Shown: in pieces, positions 22,501 through 34,500 of the stretch
How the letters are laid out: every line of letters starts with the position of its first letter
Position numbering within the stretch: position 1 is the first letter of the stretch
NCBI RefSeq assembly: GCF_036417845.1
Contig: NC_089979.1
Location: forward strand, 121,119,415-121,183,414
Reading direction: 5' to 3'
Source: Apteryx mantelli
Taxonomy: Eukaryota; Chordata; Aves; Apterygiformes; Apterygidae
Length of the DNA: 64,000 nt
Notes under the pieces: generated by a model
The model's database searches: none
Seen by the model: the letters and a program-made list of their open reading frames with translations, nothing else
Told to the model about the DNA's origin: nothing
Translations under genes and position numbers: made by a program

Positions 22501-25500
22501 CTGTTGTTTATTTTGACACATAGTGCTTGTCAGAACAAATTCTGAATTTTTCATTCAAATAAAAGTTTCTCTTCATTTTATAATAAAATAATGACTATTT
22601 TTCATTACACATTTCATGTGTAATTCTCATAGCATTACATTGCTTAAAATAAATTTGAAGAGCAGTGTTCAACAGAAGAGGAAACAAAATACTAAAAACT
22701 ATTATGCAAAAAGGTGACTATGCCTACTGTCAGTTGCAAATGTCTTCTGACTCTTTCTTCTTCAGCCATCTACTAGACTATATCCTAAAATCTTTACTTA
22801 AAGAAATCCTATATAAACATCAGGTTTTTAAGGGTCAGCAGCTTTGAGAAATGAGGAAGATAAGATCCACGGATCAAGGAGGAATGTGCGTAGCTGCAAT
22901 TTGAATGTAGGGGAGTATATGCATAGGGGTTAGACATATAGATGGAACTCATATTTACACCAGCTTTATCGGATTCTGACTCAGTCCTCAGACAAAAGTG
23001 GAACGGATTCGTTTTTCTTTAGGGAAGCAGCCTAGGATATGTTAACGGTTACAACTATGCAAAGGAAAGAAAGACATGCCCAACACTGCTTCTTTGCACT
23101 GCGCTGAATTCCTGTTTAAACAAAACCCTTATTTTTCCTCTAGTTCAGTGTAACCTGTTTGACAGTGCACCATTGGACTGAGCGCACTAGTGAGAGCATT
23201 CTCATAACAATGAGTGCTAAAGAGAAGGCCAACTACTTAATGACAGGGTTTGTTTAAATAAGTGAAACAATAGAACATGTCAGGTTAAACCAGCTCAGGT
23301 CACAATGTATTACTTTTAACAAATCTGATTTGTATCTTGAGAAAAGAACTGGCTACTTGCATGCTATTTAAGACAGTGCTGTGGGCCAGCGAGCACCTCA
23401 GTCTCCAAGTTATCTGAAAGTCAGGTGGCACTTAGCCAATAATAGCTAATACAGAGAGATGAACCCTTCTGTAGCTTCATGTTTGAAACAACTGCATAGG
23501 AAGGCTCTTCTCGTATGCTTGTAAGGGTAAGAGCGTTTTTTTTTGTGGCAGATATCCTAACTGATACCTCCAGAGTCTCCACTGAGTAATAGGAAAGACC
23601 AAGGCTCATCAAATCCAGCACTAGAGGAAACAACCCAGCTAACTGGTTTTGTTTTCCAGCATTTAGATAGCTCTCTGATGGCAGCTGACAATTCTGTACA
23701 CATCTCTGGTGAGATGGATTTTTCTCTCAGAATGGTATAACATTTGCAGTAAAAACCTGTAGTCTTGAGCTGTTCTGCATTTGGACAGTACGGAAGGGTG
23801 ACCTCACTGAAATGGTAGTGAGGTGCCCCAACATGTTAACATTTCATTAAACTTAAGACCCTGGCTAACATTCCATTCAAGACTGGATTGACCAAAGTTG
23901 GACCTTTGCAGAAACTGCAGGACAGAAGGTAAGCTTATTACTATCACACCCAAGTATTATATGTTGCTTGTGAAATCCACCTTAAAACTGCCTCATTTTT
24001 TTTAGGGGATTTATTGTCCATATATTGTCAATATTGAGTTTACAAATAAGTATGTTGTCAGGTGGTTGTAGAAAGTGCTGCCTGCAACAACATGAAAAGC
24101 ATTTTTAACATGAGACCCTGCAATTGCAATTTTGACTTGCTTCAGTTGAGGTAAATTTGGACTTTAAAGTGACCTGAAGTGGGGCTTGTTGCCAAATTAA
24201 GGGCTTTTAGGATATTTACATATCCCAGTCAGAGTTACCAGACTTTTCATCAAGGAATGAGTAAGGCCTCTGATAACCTAATTCAGCACTGTAGGACGGA
24301 GACCCATGAAAGTTAAGCATCACAGTACCTCGTTGTTGTAAAATCCATGTTTCTCTGGGATATGCCCAGTCTGTGTGCTTAGAATAGCCTCCCGACCTTG
24401 TGCAAACATCCTTTTACGTCATTCCAGAGGATTCTTAATTCCTGAAAATCCTGTGTCTACTATGTCCAAATGCAAATAATGACTTTCCTTGCTTATGCAA
24501 CTTGAGCATAAATTTTTTGTGGAAGGATGCTTATGTTTCTTTGCCAACAACATATTTTACTCCTCTATATCTCTGTGATGGGGTTTGGAAGAGTAACAAG
24601 ACAAGTTTACCCAATTTGCTTTCCCCTAAGTTTCTATATGCAGTCACTGACAGGATGCTGGATTTAGCAGGCCATGGTTTGCTCTTCTTGTAGTGATGGA
24701 TTGCCTACAGCAGGCTCACAAAGTCACGGTGTGTGTACAGGATTTTCAGCTGCAAGTTTGATGGTGAGTAAGAATTTGTGGAGGGGAAGCTGAAAACCGT
24801 CTGTGGTTCACAAAAAGAATAGGAATCACAGACTTAATCCTCTTTGGATGTCTTACAAACCATGGAAATAAGAGGTAAAACTGATTTTGAGAAAATGTAA
24901 GTATTTCTATTGGCCTCAGGAATTTTCTTTATACTATTTACCTCATATTGTAAAGTGTCGGAGAGCTTCTGAATTCTTTCAGTGTTCAGCTTTTTCAATG
25001 GGTATCCAGCATGAGAGGCTAAAAACTTGAGAAATGGCTGGAAGACAAAAAAAAAAACTTGTACATTGGACACAGGGCCTTTTTATGTCATTCCTGCGCA
25101 ATGCCATAGTGGGACATAGCATTTTTTAGAAAAAGGAGAGTCTTTGCACTTATGTTACTAAGCAATGAACTTTTGCCTGGTGGTATTCACGGGTGGCCAG
25201 TCAGTGCCTGTTCAAGTGGATCCTCTTTCTTCCCTCATGCTCTGTTCTCATAACAATCCGGCAGACACCAAATGAATGCTTGCACAAAAGCTCTTAAAGA
25301 GCTTTTGAAAACTTGCTTTTATCCTGGTTTCTAGCCCTAATTGCCATCCTGCCTCTTCAGCTATGAAGGTACATGTCCTCATTCGTGGTCATACCTCCAG
25401 GCATTTTGCACTCTGGTACATGTTTCTCATAGGCTTGTCCCTTCCCAAAACAGCCTAGCTGACCTTTTCCCTGTGTCTGTCCTGTTCTTGAGTTGCCAAG

Positions 25501-28500
25501 TGCATGGCTTCACCACTCATGGCGGATTCAGTCCTACAGAACATCACGAATTTAGTAATCTAGATTCCTAATATCACATAACCCTTCATGGGGAAATTAT
25601 GATATTGGACAGGATGCCTCCATCAAGAAAGCTTAAAGATGCTGTTTTACACCTGATATATGCCACTAGCTTTTCTTTTTAGAGAGATCAAGGTTTTCTT
25701 TTGTGCTGATAAGAGAATTTGGCCTATTCCATCTAGAGAAGGATGGTGATCTGAGTTCAGATTCAAAGTATAGGGGAACTGTGTGGTGGGAATATTCAGG
25801 ATGGAGTAGAGTAGAAGGGATCCATATAATATGAGGAAATCTGGCAGAAAGCCAAAAAGTGCTTAAAAGGACAGTGATAAACAGAATCAGTCTGATGTTG
25901 GTACTGAGCAGAAGAGAGGCACTACATAAACTGGGTAAAAACAGAAATTGTGACTAGCTTGAATGTAATACCCAGATGCAGAGCCAGTGATAGATGGCAG
26001 AGATGAGTAAGTTCTTAAAGATGGTAGAAGGACAGGTGAGTTTGATAGTGCCATTTGAATAAACCCGAGAAGAAGAAAATTGCAGTAGACTACACAAGGG
26101 ATTATGTAGTCACGGCAAAGGGCTTGGTGGTGGAGAGAGAAAGGAAGGGATATACTATGGAGGAAAGGAGGAAACATATGTGAGCACCTGAGTGAAGACT
26201 TTGGATATGAAACATGAACAAGTGCTTGAAGAATGCACTGAGGCTATTAGAGAAAATCTAGGGAACTGAGCCATAAGAGTTTTGTGGGAGAAGAGGAATC
26301 TGAACTAGCAGAGAGTAATGTAGAGAGAGGTATCAGAGAAGGAGCTGCTAACATAAAACTAAACAGAGAGAGAGGGACTGGAGTGGGACACTGATTTAGT
26401 CTGAGTTTTTGTTTTGTAAATGTCTGCTCTTCTAGAAGGTAGGTGGAGTGGTTTTTACGAGGTAGTCAATAATTTATCTTTTCTATGACTGCAATTTTCA
26501 GCTGATAGGGATAGCCCAGTCCAGCTGGCTCTATAATGTTGTAACTGTTTTTTTTTTTGGTATGTTGCCTACACCCGCTATGAAGATTAGAGATTTAGAA
26601 GGACAATATTGACTGCCATTTTGGTGATCTATAATGTTGCCAGGAGTGGTACATTTTAATTATAAGATTTCCATAATTGAAAATAATTTACCCTGTATGG
26701 CTTGAGCTGCCTTTGGAAATCCCGTGTTGCAAAGGTTTCTTTCAGAAGCTCGTTGTATTCTGGGCAATGTGGGAAAGGTAAGTATAGCAACTGAAATGAG
26801 AATTGCAAAACATTAGTTAGGCAAGGCACTTGTTCTGCAATTTAATACATCATTGTGGGGTTGTAGTTCTGATTGACTGCACTCATTAGGACAAGCTGAA
26901 GAATAATATGGGGGTGTCATCTTCAAGGATGTTCACTTTTGGGACCATAAGAGCCATACTGATGACCAGCTACAAAAGAATCTTTAAATGTTCAGAGGGG
27001 TAATAGCTGCAGTAGTTCAACAGATTCATTCACACAAGATGAAATTCATCCCTGGACAGAAGACTAACACAAGCCCTCACATACTACTTTGTACTTGGCT
27101 TCCTCAGGGATGATTTCACTAATTGTGTTCAGTCTTTAAACACACTGTCAACTTTTTGCAGCAAATTGCCATGCAACAGCTGGACTGCAATAGGAGACTT
27201 TGTGCATACTCAGCTGTAGTAAGTGGACTTAACCACGGCTCCAATTAGTCCAGCTGCATCATAGAAACTTGTTAAGTTTCTAAAACTCAATTTTGTCTTC
27301 CATTCGAGACATTTGAAAACCTTATTTCAGGTAAGATTTTCCATAGGTTAAAGGTTACATGAGTGGAATGATTTAAGAATTTGTAAATTCATTTATTGAA
27401 ATAAACTGAGTTTATTCTTGTTTGAACTTTTTTGTATTAAATTTTGAACATAAGTTCAAACAAAATTTGAAACGGAGATTTTCTTAGTGTTTTTCTCTAA
27501 TGTGCTTTTTGTTCCTTTTCCACTAATAAAGCTCTATCTATATAGCCCCACAGTTAAAAGAATAGCTTTAAAAAGAACTTGAGAGTCTGGAAAGGATAAT
27601 TAGCTGCAAAAGCTTCACAGCAGTTCCTCAGTCTTTTTAGAAAGATAATCTATCTGTTTGAGAAGGTAGGTAGCTATTCCTGAATTCTAACCATAGGTTC
27701 ATGAACAGGCATGACTTTACCAATATTTGATGGACGCTTGTTTTAGTTGAAAAGATACTTGTGGTCTCAAAATTATGTACTTCTGATAAAGGTAAATAGA
27801 GTTACAGTACAAATAATGGAAAAAGGTAGGAAAAACACATATGTGTTTATGGCTTTATGATCTGTTTGAATAAATTTACCTGCTCCCCTAGATGTGAAGA
27901 AGGTACAGTAGCTGCTTGCTGAATTTGATAGTGGTGTTGATACCAGTCAGGTATTCTTGACTGTTTTCTTGGGTACCACCATCTGTGACACTATCAGAAG
28001 CAGCTCCTGACTCTATGCCAGACTGTGTGCATGCACAGGAAGACGTGTATCTCCGTATCCTCCTTCATGCTCTCATCACTCCCAGGTGAGAACTATTGCT
28101 CCGTGTCCCTGCTTAATCTGTTACGCTACTGCAGACTGTGTAAATTAGACTTGTAAGCTCACACAATCTATCTCACATCACATATGCTGTCCTCCTCTCT
28201 CAAACTTGGACTTACACTGTACCCTGATCTTCCTAGCTTTTTACCATAGCTTTTCCACAAATTGGGAACTACTGCACCACTCATCTGCCCAGCTTTCCCC
28301 TTTAGGACAGCTATATGCCACCTGCAGAGCTGGTATCCACACAAGTCCTTACAGCTCCAAGGTGGGGAGTAGAAGAAGGGAGATAAATAAATACATTGCC
28401 CTGTGAACTCATGCTCTTAAAACTCTGAGTCCTCTTTCCTTTCCCCTTTTATTTTTTCCACTAACCCACAAAGTGCATGAAGAATAATCCTGTGGCTCAA

Positions 28501-31500
28501 TTCTCATTGTATTGAGAATCACAAAATGATTCTCTTGCCTTTTCTGTTGGCCAGGGACTAAAAAAAGCTGAGGCACTAGTGAGAATAGTTATACTTCCTT
28601 TTCTCACATGGAGAAAGTCATTTTTGTGATAACACCATGTATAGGATTAATCTGTTACTACCTCTACGGTGTATTACTCATACATCATAGGTTAATTCTT
28701 TTTTCTGACCTTGAGACTTTTTTTTCTTCTATTTTCAATAACTCCAGGTCTCTGGAGTTAGTAAGTCTGTTCATTTGGAAACTCCTGACAATATTTCTAC
28801 TCAGCTTATTAGTCTTTTCTGCATAATGCTTGCATCTTAATGTACTTTTCATCACCTTCATCCTGCTCCTTCATCTCATATATCTTAGATATTCTACTAA
28901 TGACTAAGAATAAGCAAATGCTCCTAGTTTGTACTCACATTATCATGTGACAGTGGCACCGTGTGAACTGGAATTGGCTGCCAAAGGATTTTTGGGTTCC
29001 AGATTTGGCTCTGTGTCAGTGGGTACAGCCCAGCAAGACTTGCCTGAGCGCTCATAAGTGTTTGATCACAATCAGTGCTTTGAATGTAAATCTGAAGCAA
29101 GAAAAGAAAACAAGTTATTCATGGTCGTAGCTGGCAGCATATCCCTCCTGTTAGTTTTTGCTCTTGGTGGGAAAGAAAAGGACTGGTACTGTGCTGGGGG
29201 AACTGGCATTAAAATGGAGTAAAGAAGGTAAGATGGTAAAGAAGAACCCTGAGATAGAAAGGGGAGTGAGAAAGAGAATTAGAGTGAAACTGTCACAGGA
29301 CCTTGGAATACAAATTTGTTGTGCAAGGGAGTTGCAACATGGCAGCAGTTCCTTTGGAAATCCTATTGTAAAACATCAGACTAACTCCCTTTCATCACCA
29401 CTTTGTTTGGGACAACATGGATGCACTGGGCAGCTTGACCCTAAATGAAAGCGAGGCTGCATCCACTCTGGAGGTGGATGTACAGAATTAGAGATATCCA
29501 AGATAGATACTCTGACCTACAACAGTGAGGGAGCTGAACTTGATATACAGCATCATACACAGATCCCTGTACATGCTTTTCAGTTAAACCATCAGCCTGA
29601 ATAAAAGTGGAGCCACAACTTCAGGGATACTTTGAAACCACACTGAGTTCAGTAGGTATTAAGTGAACTCAGAGTATACCAGATTCAGACCCTCAGGCTT
29701 CCAGAAAGTCCCATTAACATCCATGAAAAACATCTTCCCTTCCAGATCCAATACTTGCCTCACACTGCTTGTATGCAATACTCAGGAAATGAGAGTATCT
29801 TCTCCGCGTGTACTGCCCAAGCTCATACTGTTTCTGTATGCCGAGCTGTGGAAATAACAGAATAGTGTAAGGAGCTCAGGATGTGTACTGTGTATCTAGT
29901 CCTAGAAAATGAGATCATCTTTCATATTATTTCGGTAAAGACCTTAAAATATTTCCTTTTTAAGGTGAAGGAGGAAAGAAGGCAGGAGGAAAATGCAGTA
30001 AAGTGGCTGTGTTTACAGTGTTGGAACTTCAGCTTTAGTATTTTCCAGCTTTCACCGTGAAACATGAACACTGAGTGAACATAGTCTCATTAATACTAAT
30101 TTCTTTAGCCACTGGAGAAAAAGGAGAGAAAGGATGTTCAGATTCAGACTACCTTGCATGCAGACTGAGATCATTATCAGTTTTTGAAATTCACATCTTA
30201 ATGAACAAGCAAACACAGCCCCCTCCATTTCTGGCTGTTGTGTAGTTAGATGCAACTTCCTGTAAATGGGGTTAATAAGGAAATAGCATATCTGTAGTGA
30301 TTCTAGGGCATTCATCATAGGCAAAGGATTGAATGTTTCACCTGGAGTGCCCAAATACTGTTGAATGAATTCAAAGGAAGTTAAAGGTGCTGTGCACTTG
30401 ATTAGTGAAGTGTGGCAGTTTAACTTATTTAAAAAGAGCCTATCAAGCTGGAGGGCAATATTGATATTAAAATAAATGAATATAAATTAATCATGAGCAC
30501 CTTTGGACTGGAAATTGGAAGGACCATCATGGGTGAAGTTCAGGAACAACCTTCCAGTGAAAGTACTGGAAGCAAGAATCCCTGACTAGTTTGAGGACAG
30601 AGCTTGTTACATGTATGAACCCAGATTGTATGATGTGGTTTTCTGCCATGGCAGGAGACTGGACTTGATTGCTTAACAGGTCCCTTCTATTCCTGCATTT
30701 TAAGAATTGTTGTATTAAAATCTGCTTATTCATTCTGTCAAATGCTATCGGCACAGTAGGTTTTATCATAAATGTTATCTGGAGATTCAGTGACCATAGG
30801 GCTCAGTGGGCCATGAGACAGCATGGGATGCAGTTTTGCATTTTGCTCTGCTAAAATCTGTGTAGGTGCTTATCCAAGCTAATAAGCCTGGCTGAGGGAC
30901 AGGATGACAGGCATAGCGATGTCCCAACTACACTGTCTAGTTTCTGCTTTGTTGCTGGCTCACAGCTAATTAACTGGGAGAACAGAGCAACCACCTGTCC
31001 ATGAAGACATGCCCAGGATATGGCTCCCATGGAATATCACCAAGTGGTTCCTTATGAAGGCCACAGCTTTAACTTATTTTTCAGGAAGACACAAAATCTT
31101 GAATAGAAGACCTTGAGTGAAAGGAAGTCCTCCTTGCCTTCAGGTATTTTCTTCCAGTGGTTAATTATTATCTTCAGTCTGCAACATTTGCTTCTTAGAT
31201 CTTGTCTGAATGTCCCCAGCTTTTAGCCACTAGATTTTGTTACACTTTTGGTATGATACATTATCTACCATCACAAATCTTACCCCCAATAAGATAGTAA
31301 TTGACAAAACAGAATCCATTCACTTAATCTTCTGTGTTAAACTAAATAGATGATAGTTCTCTACTCTCACAGCAAAATGGTTTTTTTAACCTCAAGTGAT
31401 TTTTGTAGCTCTTTACTGAACATTTTCCAACTTCTCAGCATCATTTTCTAAACACAAGACATGAGATTGCATGCATTGTCCTTGTAACGGTCTCAGTAAT

Positions 31501-34500
31501 GTTATATGTTGCGATCTTCTTACTTGTACCTGGTGTTTCCTGGCCTAAATTGCAATATATTTGACTCTGCTCATGTAATCACTGCTTGCATTGGGATCTC
31601 AAAAGCAGTGATTATCCATTGTTTCCCAAAGTCCTTTCTTGAGTCATAGGATTACAGGATAAGTCAGGTTAAAAACGACCTTAGGAGGTTTCTAGTCCAA
31701 CCTCCTGCCCAAAGCAGAGTCAGCTATGAAGTCAGACTGGGTTACTCAGAACTTTATCCAGAGTCACTACTTTCTGAACATGGCCCCCAGTATATAAATG
31801 TGATCACCTCTTTTAATTGCTAGAGTTGTGTGTCCAGAGTTTCCTAGGGTATACACTTGGCCTAGGCTTCTGCCCTAACTTGTTTACTTTGTGTATTGTT
31901 AAATCCTGATGCCTGGGTCTTGGAGCCTTCCAGAACCTGTGTGGCCTGGAGCAAGCCAGCATGTAGTGCTGCACTCTCATAGTGCGTGTGTGTAATGATT
32001 GAGTCATAGGTGAGTTAAGGCAGAGGTAACTGGTCTTAACCATCTTTCAGACATTCATTGTTTCTTCCTACCTGATAATGAGCTTTGCTGCACAGATATT
32101 ACTCCTCTGTTTGTTTGAGGGAGGTGGCGTGAGTGGAAACAGGCCTGACATTGCATCAGAGATTAATATGGCCTCCTAAGCATGGAGTGGAGGAGGACCC
32201 CCTGTGCAGCTTGTTCTATTCTCATTACAGTGGAGAGGTGGCAAATGATTAGTTCTCCCAGGAGAAATACATGTACGTTGTGCTAGACATAAGGTGTGTG
32301 AGCAAACTTACTCTACAGCAGCCTACAAGAGAAACATGCACCTCACAGTCTGTCTATGCATGCAAGATAGCCATGTGTCTGGCACTTCCAGACTCCCAGC
32401 ACATCTAAGCTACTTCAGTGAGGCTGCCTGATCTCTAAAGTCCTGGACAAATGACTAATGTTTTCTTCCATCCACACAACACATCTGGGTGGGGAAAAGG
32501 AAGAAGACACAAACACAGTGGGTAGTGCTTATGAGAGTGAAGCATGGGTAGGGTTAAAACCTTTTAGTTTCCTCATGTTTCCTTGGTACCTGGAGTACAG
32601 GAGCTCACCCTCTGCTCCATTCACAAGAGGAAATACAATTACGCAAAAACAAACTGGGTTTCAGTTAACCCAAAAATTAACTCAGGAAAGACTGTTTCTG
32701 CAATTAGGCTCTGCAGTTGTCATCTTAGCTGCTGTTAGTTACTACCTTCAGCGGATACGCAGTTCTGCCCTAGTTCCACCAATACCTGCACTAAAACAGC
32801 TGATCTTTAAATCAGCTCTCCCTAGCATAGCATGAGAGAAGTTTCTGCTAGCAGTACTGATCTCAGCTATGAAGTTCATGAGCTAGGAAGCACTCCTGCT
32901 CAGTGGAGATGGAGAGTGGTCTGCGAGCACTTCCACTGCTTTGTGCTACTGAGGGCTAAAGCTAAGTGCTTGGTGTCAGGTGAACTGTGATGGTCACTGG
33001 TGCCTGGCTCTTCCCAGAAGACAGTAATCTGCCTGCAATCAAACAGCTCAGTGTATGCTGCTTTTGGTCTTGAACAGGACCACTCATTTAAAACCAGTGA
33101 CTGCTCACAGCTGTAGCTTCCTAGCAAGTTCTTTGGCCTATGAGGGAGCTGTATGTGGCAACCTAATATGGGCTTTCTCCAAACTAAAACAAAGTTCCAA
33201 CAAACAAATGTCAATAGACACCAGCTTGTTCCAATATTTAACTATATTGGCCCAGGGAAGCAAACAGACCTTGGTAAGTTGTCCATATCCTTGCTGCCTT
33301 GCAACTTCTTTATGCTTGTCAGTTGGAAAAAACTCCTGTGGAGTATCATCACCATGGCGAAACACCTGATAAAAAAGATGGAATTGCTTTCATGTTACTG
33401 TGCTTTATATAGTGGTTATAATTAGTGTGGTCCCAGGGAAAATGCATCAACAGTGAGTACTGTATCTGACAGGTGCAAAATATATTCATGACGTTCTTGG
33501 GTCTAGATAGCTACAATACATATTTGCCTGATTTATTTAGACAACTGTTACAGCTTTTTTTCTCTTCATTTGAAAGCAGTTAGTTCACAGAAACTTTTGC
33601 AAGTTATATATATGCTACACAACATTTTATAGATTTTAGAGAGGTCAGAAAACTTTGAGAGGTATAGACCACAAAATGAATTAGACAGAAAACCAATAGA
33701 AATATATACATAATTTTTCAGAAATACTGGAATGTCAATATTTTGGTAGGACTATCTAGGAATCCAGAAGGAAGAAAATCAGACTATTGCTCTAAATACA
33801 GTTCCCGTGGCTGTCTGCTGCTAATCACTCTTTCTTGGCAGAAATTATCCTTAAAAAGCCTTGTGTTGGCAGGCACCAGAGGTGCTGAAAGTGTCATCTA
33901 ATATCTAAATACACGCTAGACTGTTATTATGAAAACATTGAACCTGCCTTGAAATTTCACTTCAGACAAAAGATACATATATAAAGATAAATTAAGATTT
34001 TTCATTTATTCAGTGAATTCTCACGTTGTCCAGCATAATTCCTGTAGATGTGTGTCATGTCATCTTAAAATTTTACCACCAGCTTTTTTATTCCTTTGTC
34101 AAAATAAGGGTAAATAAAATTAACAACTGCAGCGCAAAAACATACATATGATTTACATGCATGTGTGCAATACTCAGAACAGACCAAATTCAGGCCTCCT
34201 ACAAACACAGATACCTTATAATCATTGCAAATAGCATTAGTTTACAGCATTGGTTCTATGTCATTTATTCAATGCAATTTATACCAGTTTGGGTTTCACA
34301 TAATAACCACTGATTTGCTTTTTTATCCACTGTTTTCTTCCATGGCACAGAGGAATTTTGCAGACAGTTAAAATCAGTTATGGAATCCTATTTTACAATA
34401 TAAGAAGAATCCTGTTGGATTCCTCTCTTATTGTTGTAAAAAAGGCAGTCTTTATCAATCCAGAAAGTTACTTCCATCCAGGATTGCAAAAAGGAGAGAA

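Larger units (their letters stand above)
19506..29758 (-). other. gene A introns 3-9
   Basis: Introns 9 (19506-19984), 8 (20092-20939), 7 (21023-22315), 6 (22449-24941), 5 (25038-26691), 4 (26791-28938) and 3 (29092-29758), lying between exons 4-9, which are listed separately. They contain inverted repeats at 25285-25307 and 27418-27463 and a purine-rich part at 26100-26390. No other gene was recognised. Confidence 0.75.
29846..33269 (-). other. gene A intron 2 (3.4 kb)
   Basis: Holds two CR1 fragments in opposite orientations (30512-30712 and 31640-31766). The remainder is unremarkable. Confidence 0.8.

Noticed and set aside
33138-33365. 75-codon minus-strand frame starting MFRHGDDTP
   Set aside because: It is not a separate gene. 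The frame is gene A exon 2 read through into intron 2; the Met lies in an exon/intron boundary frame.
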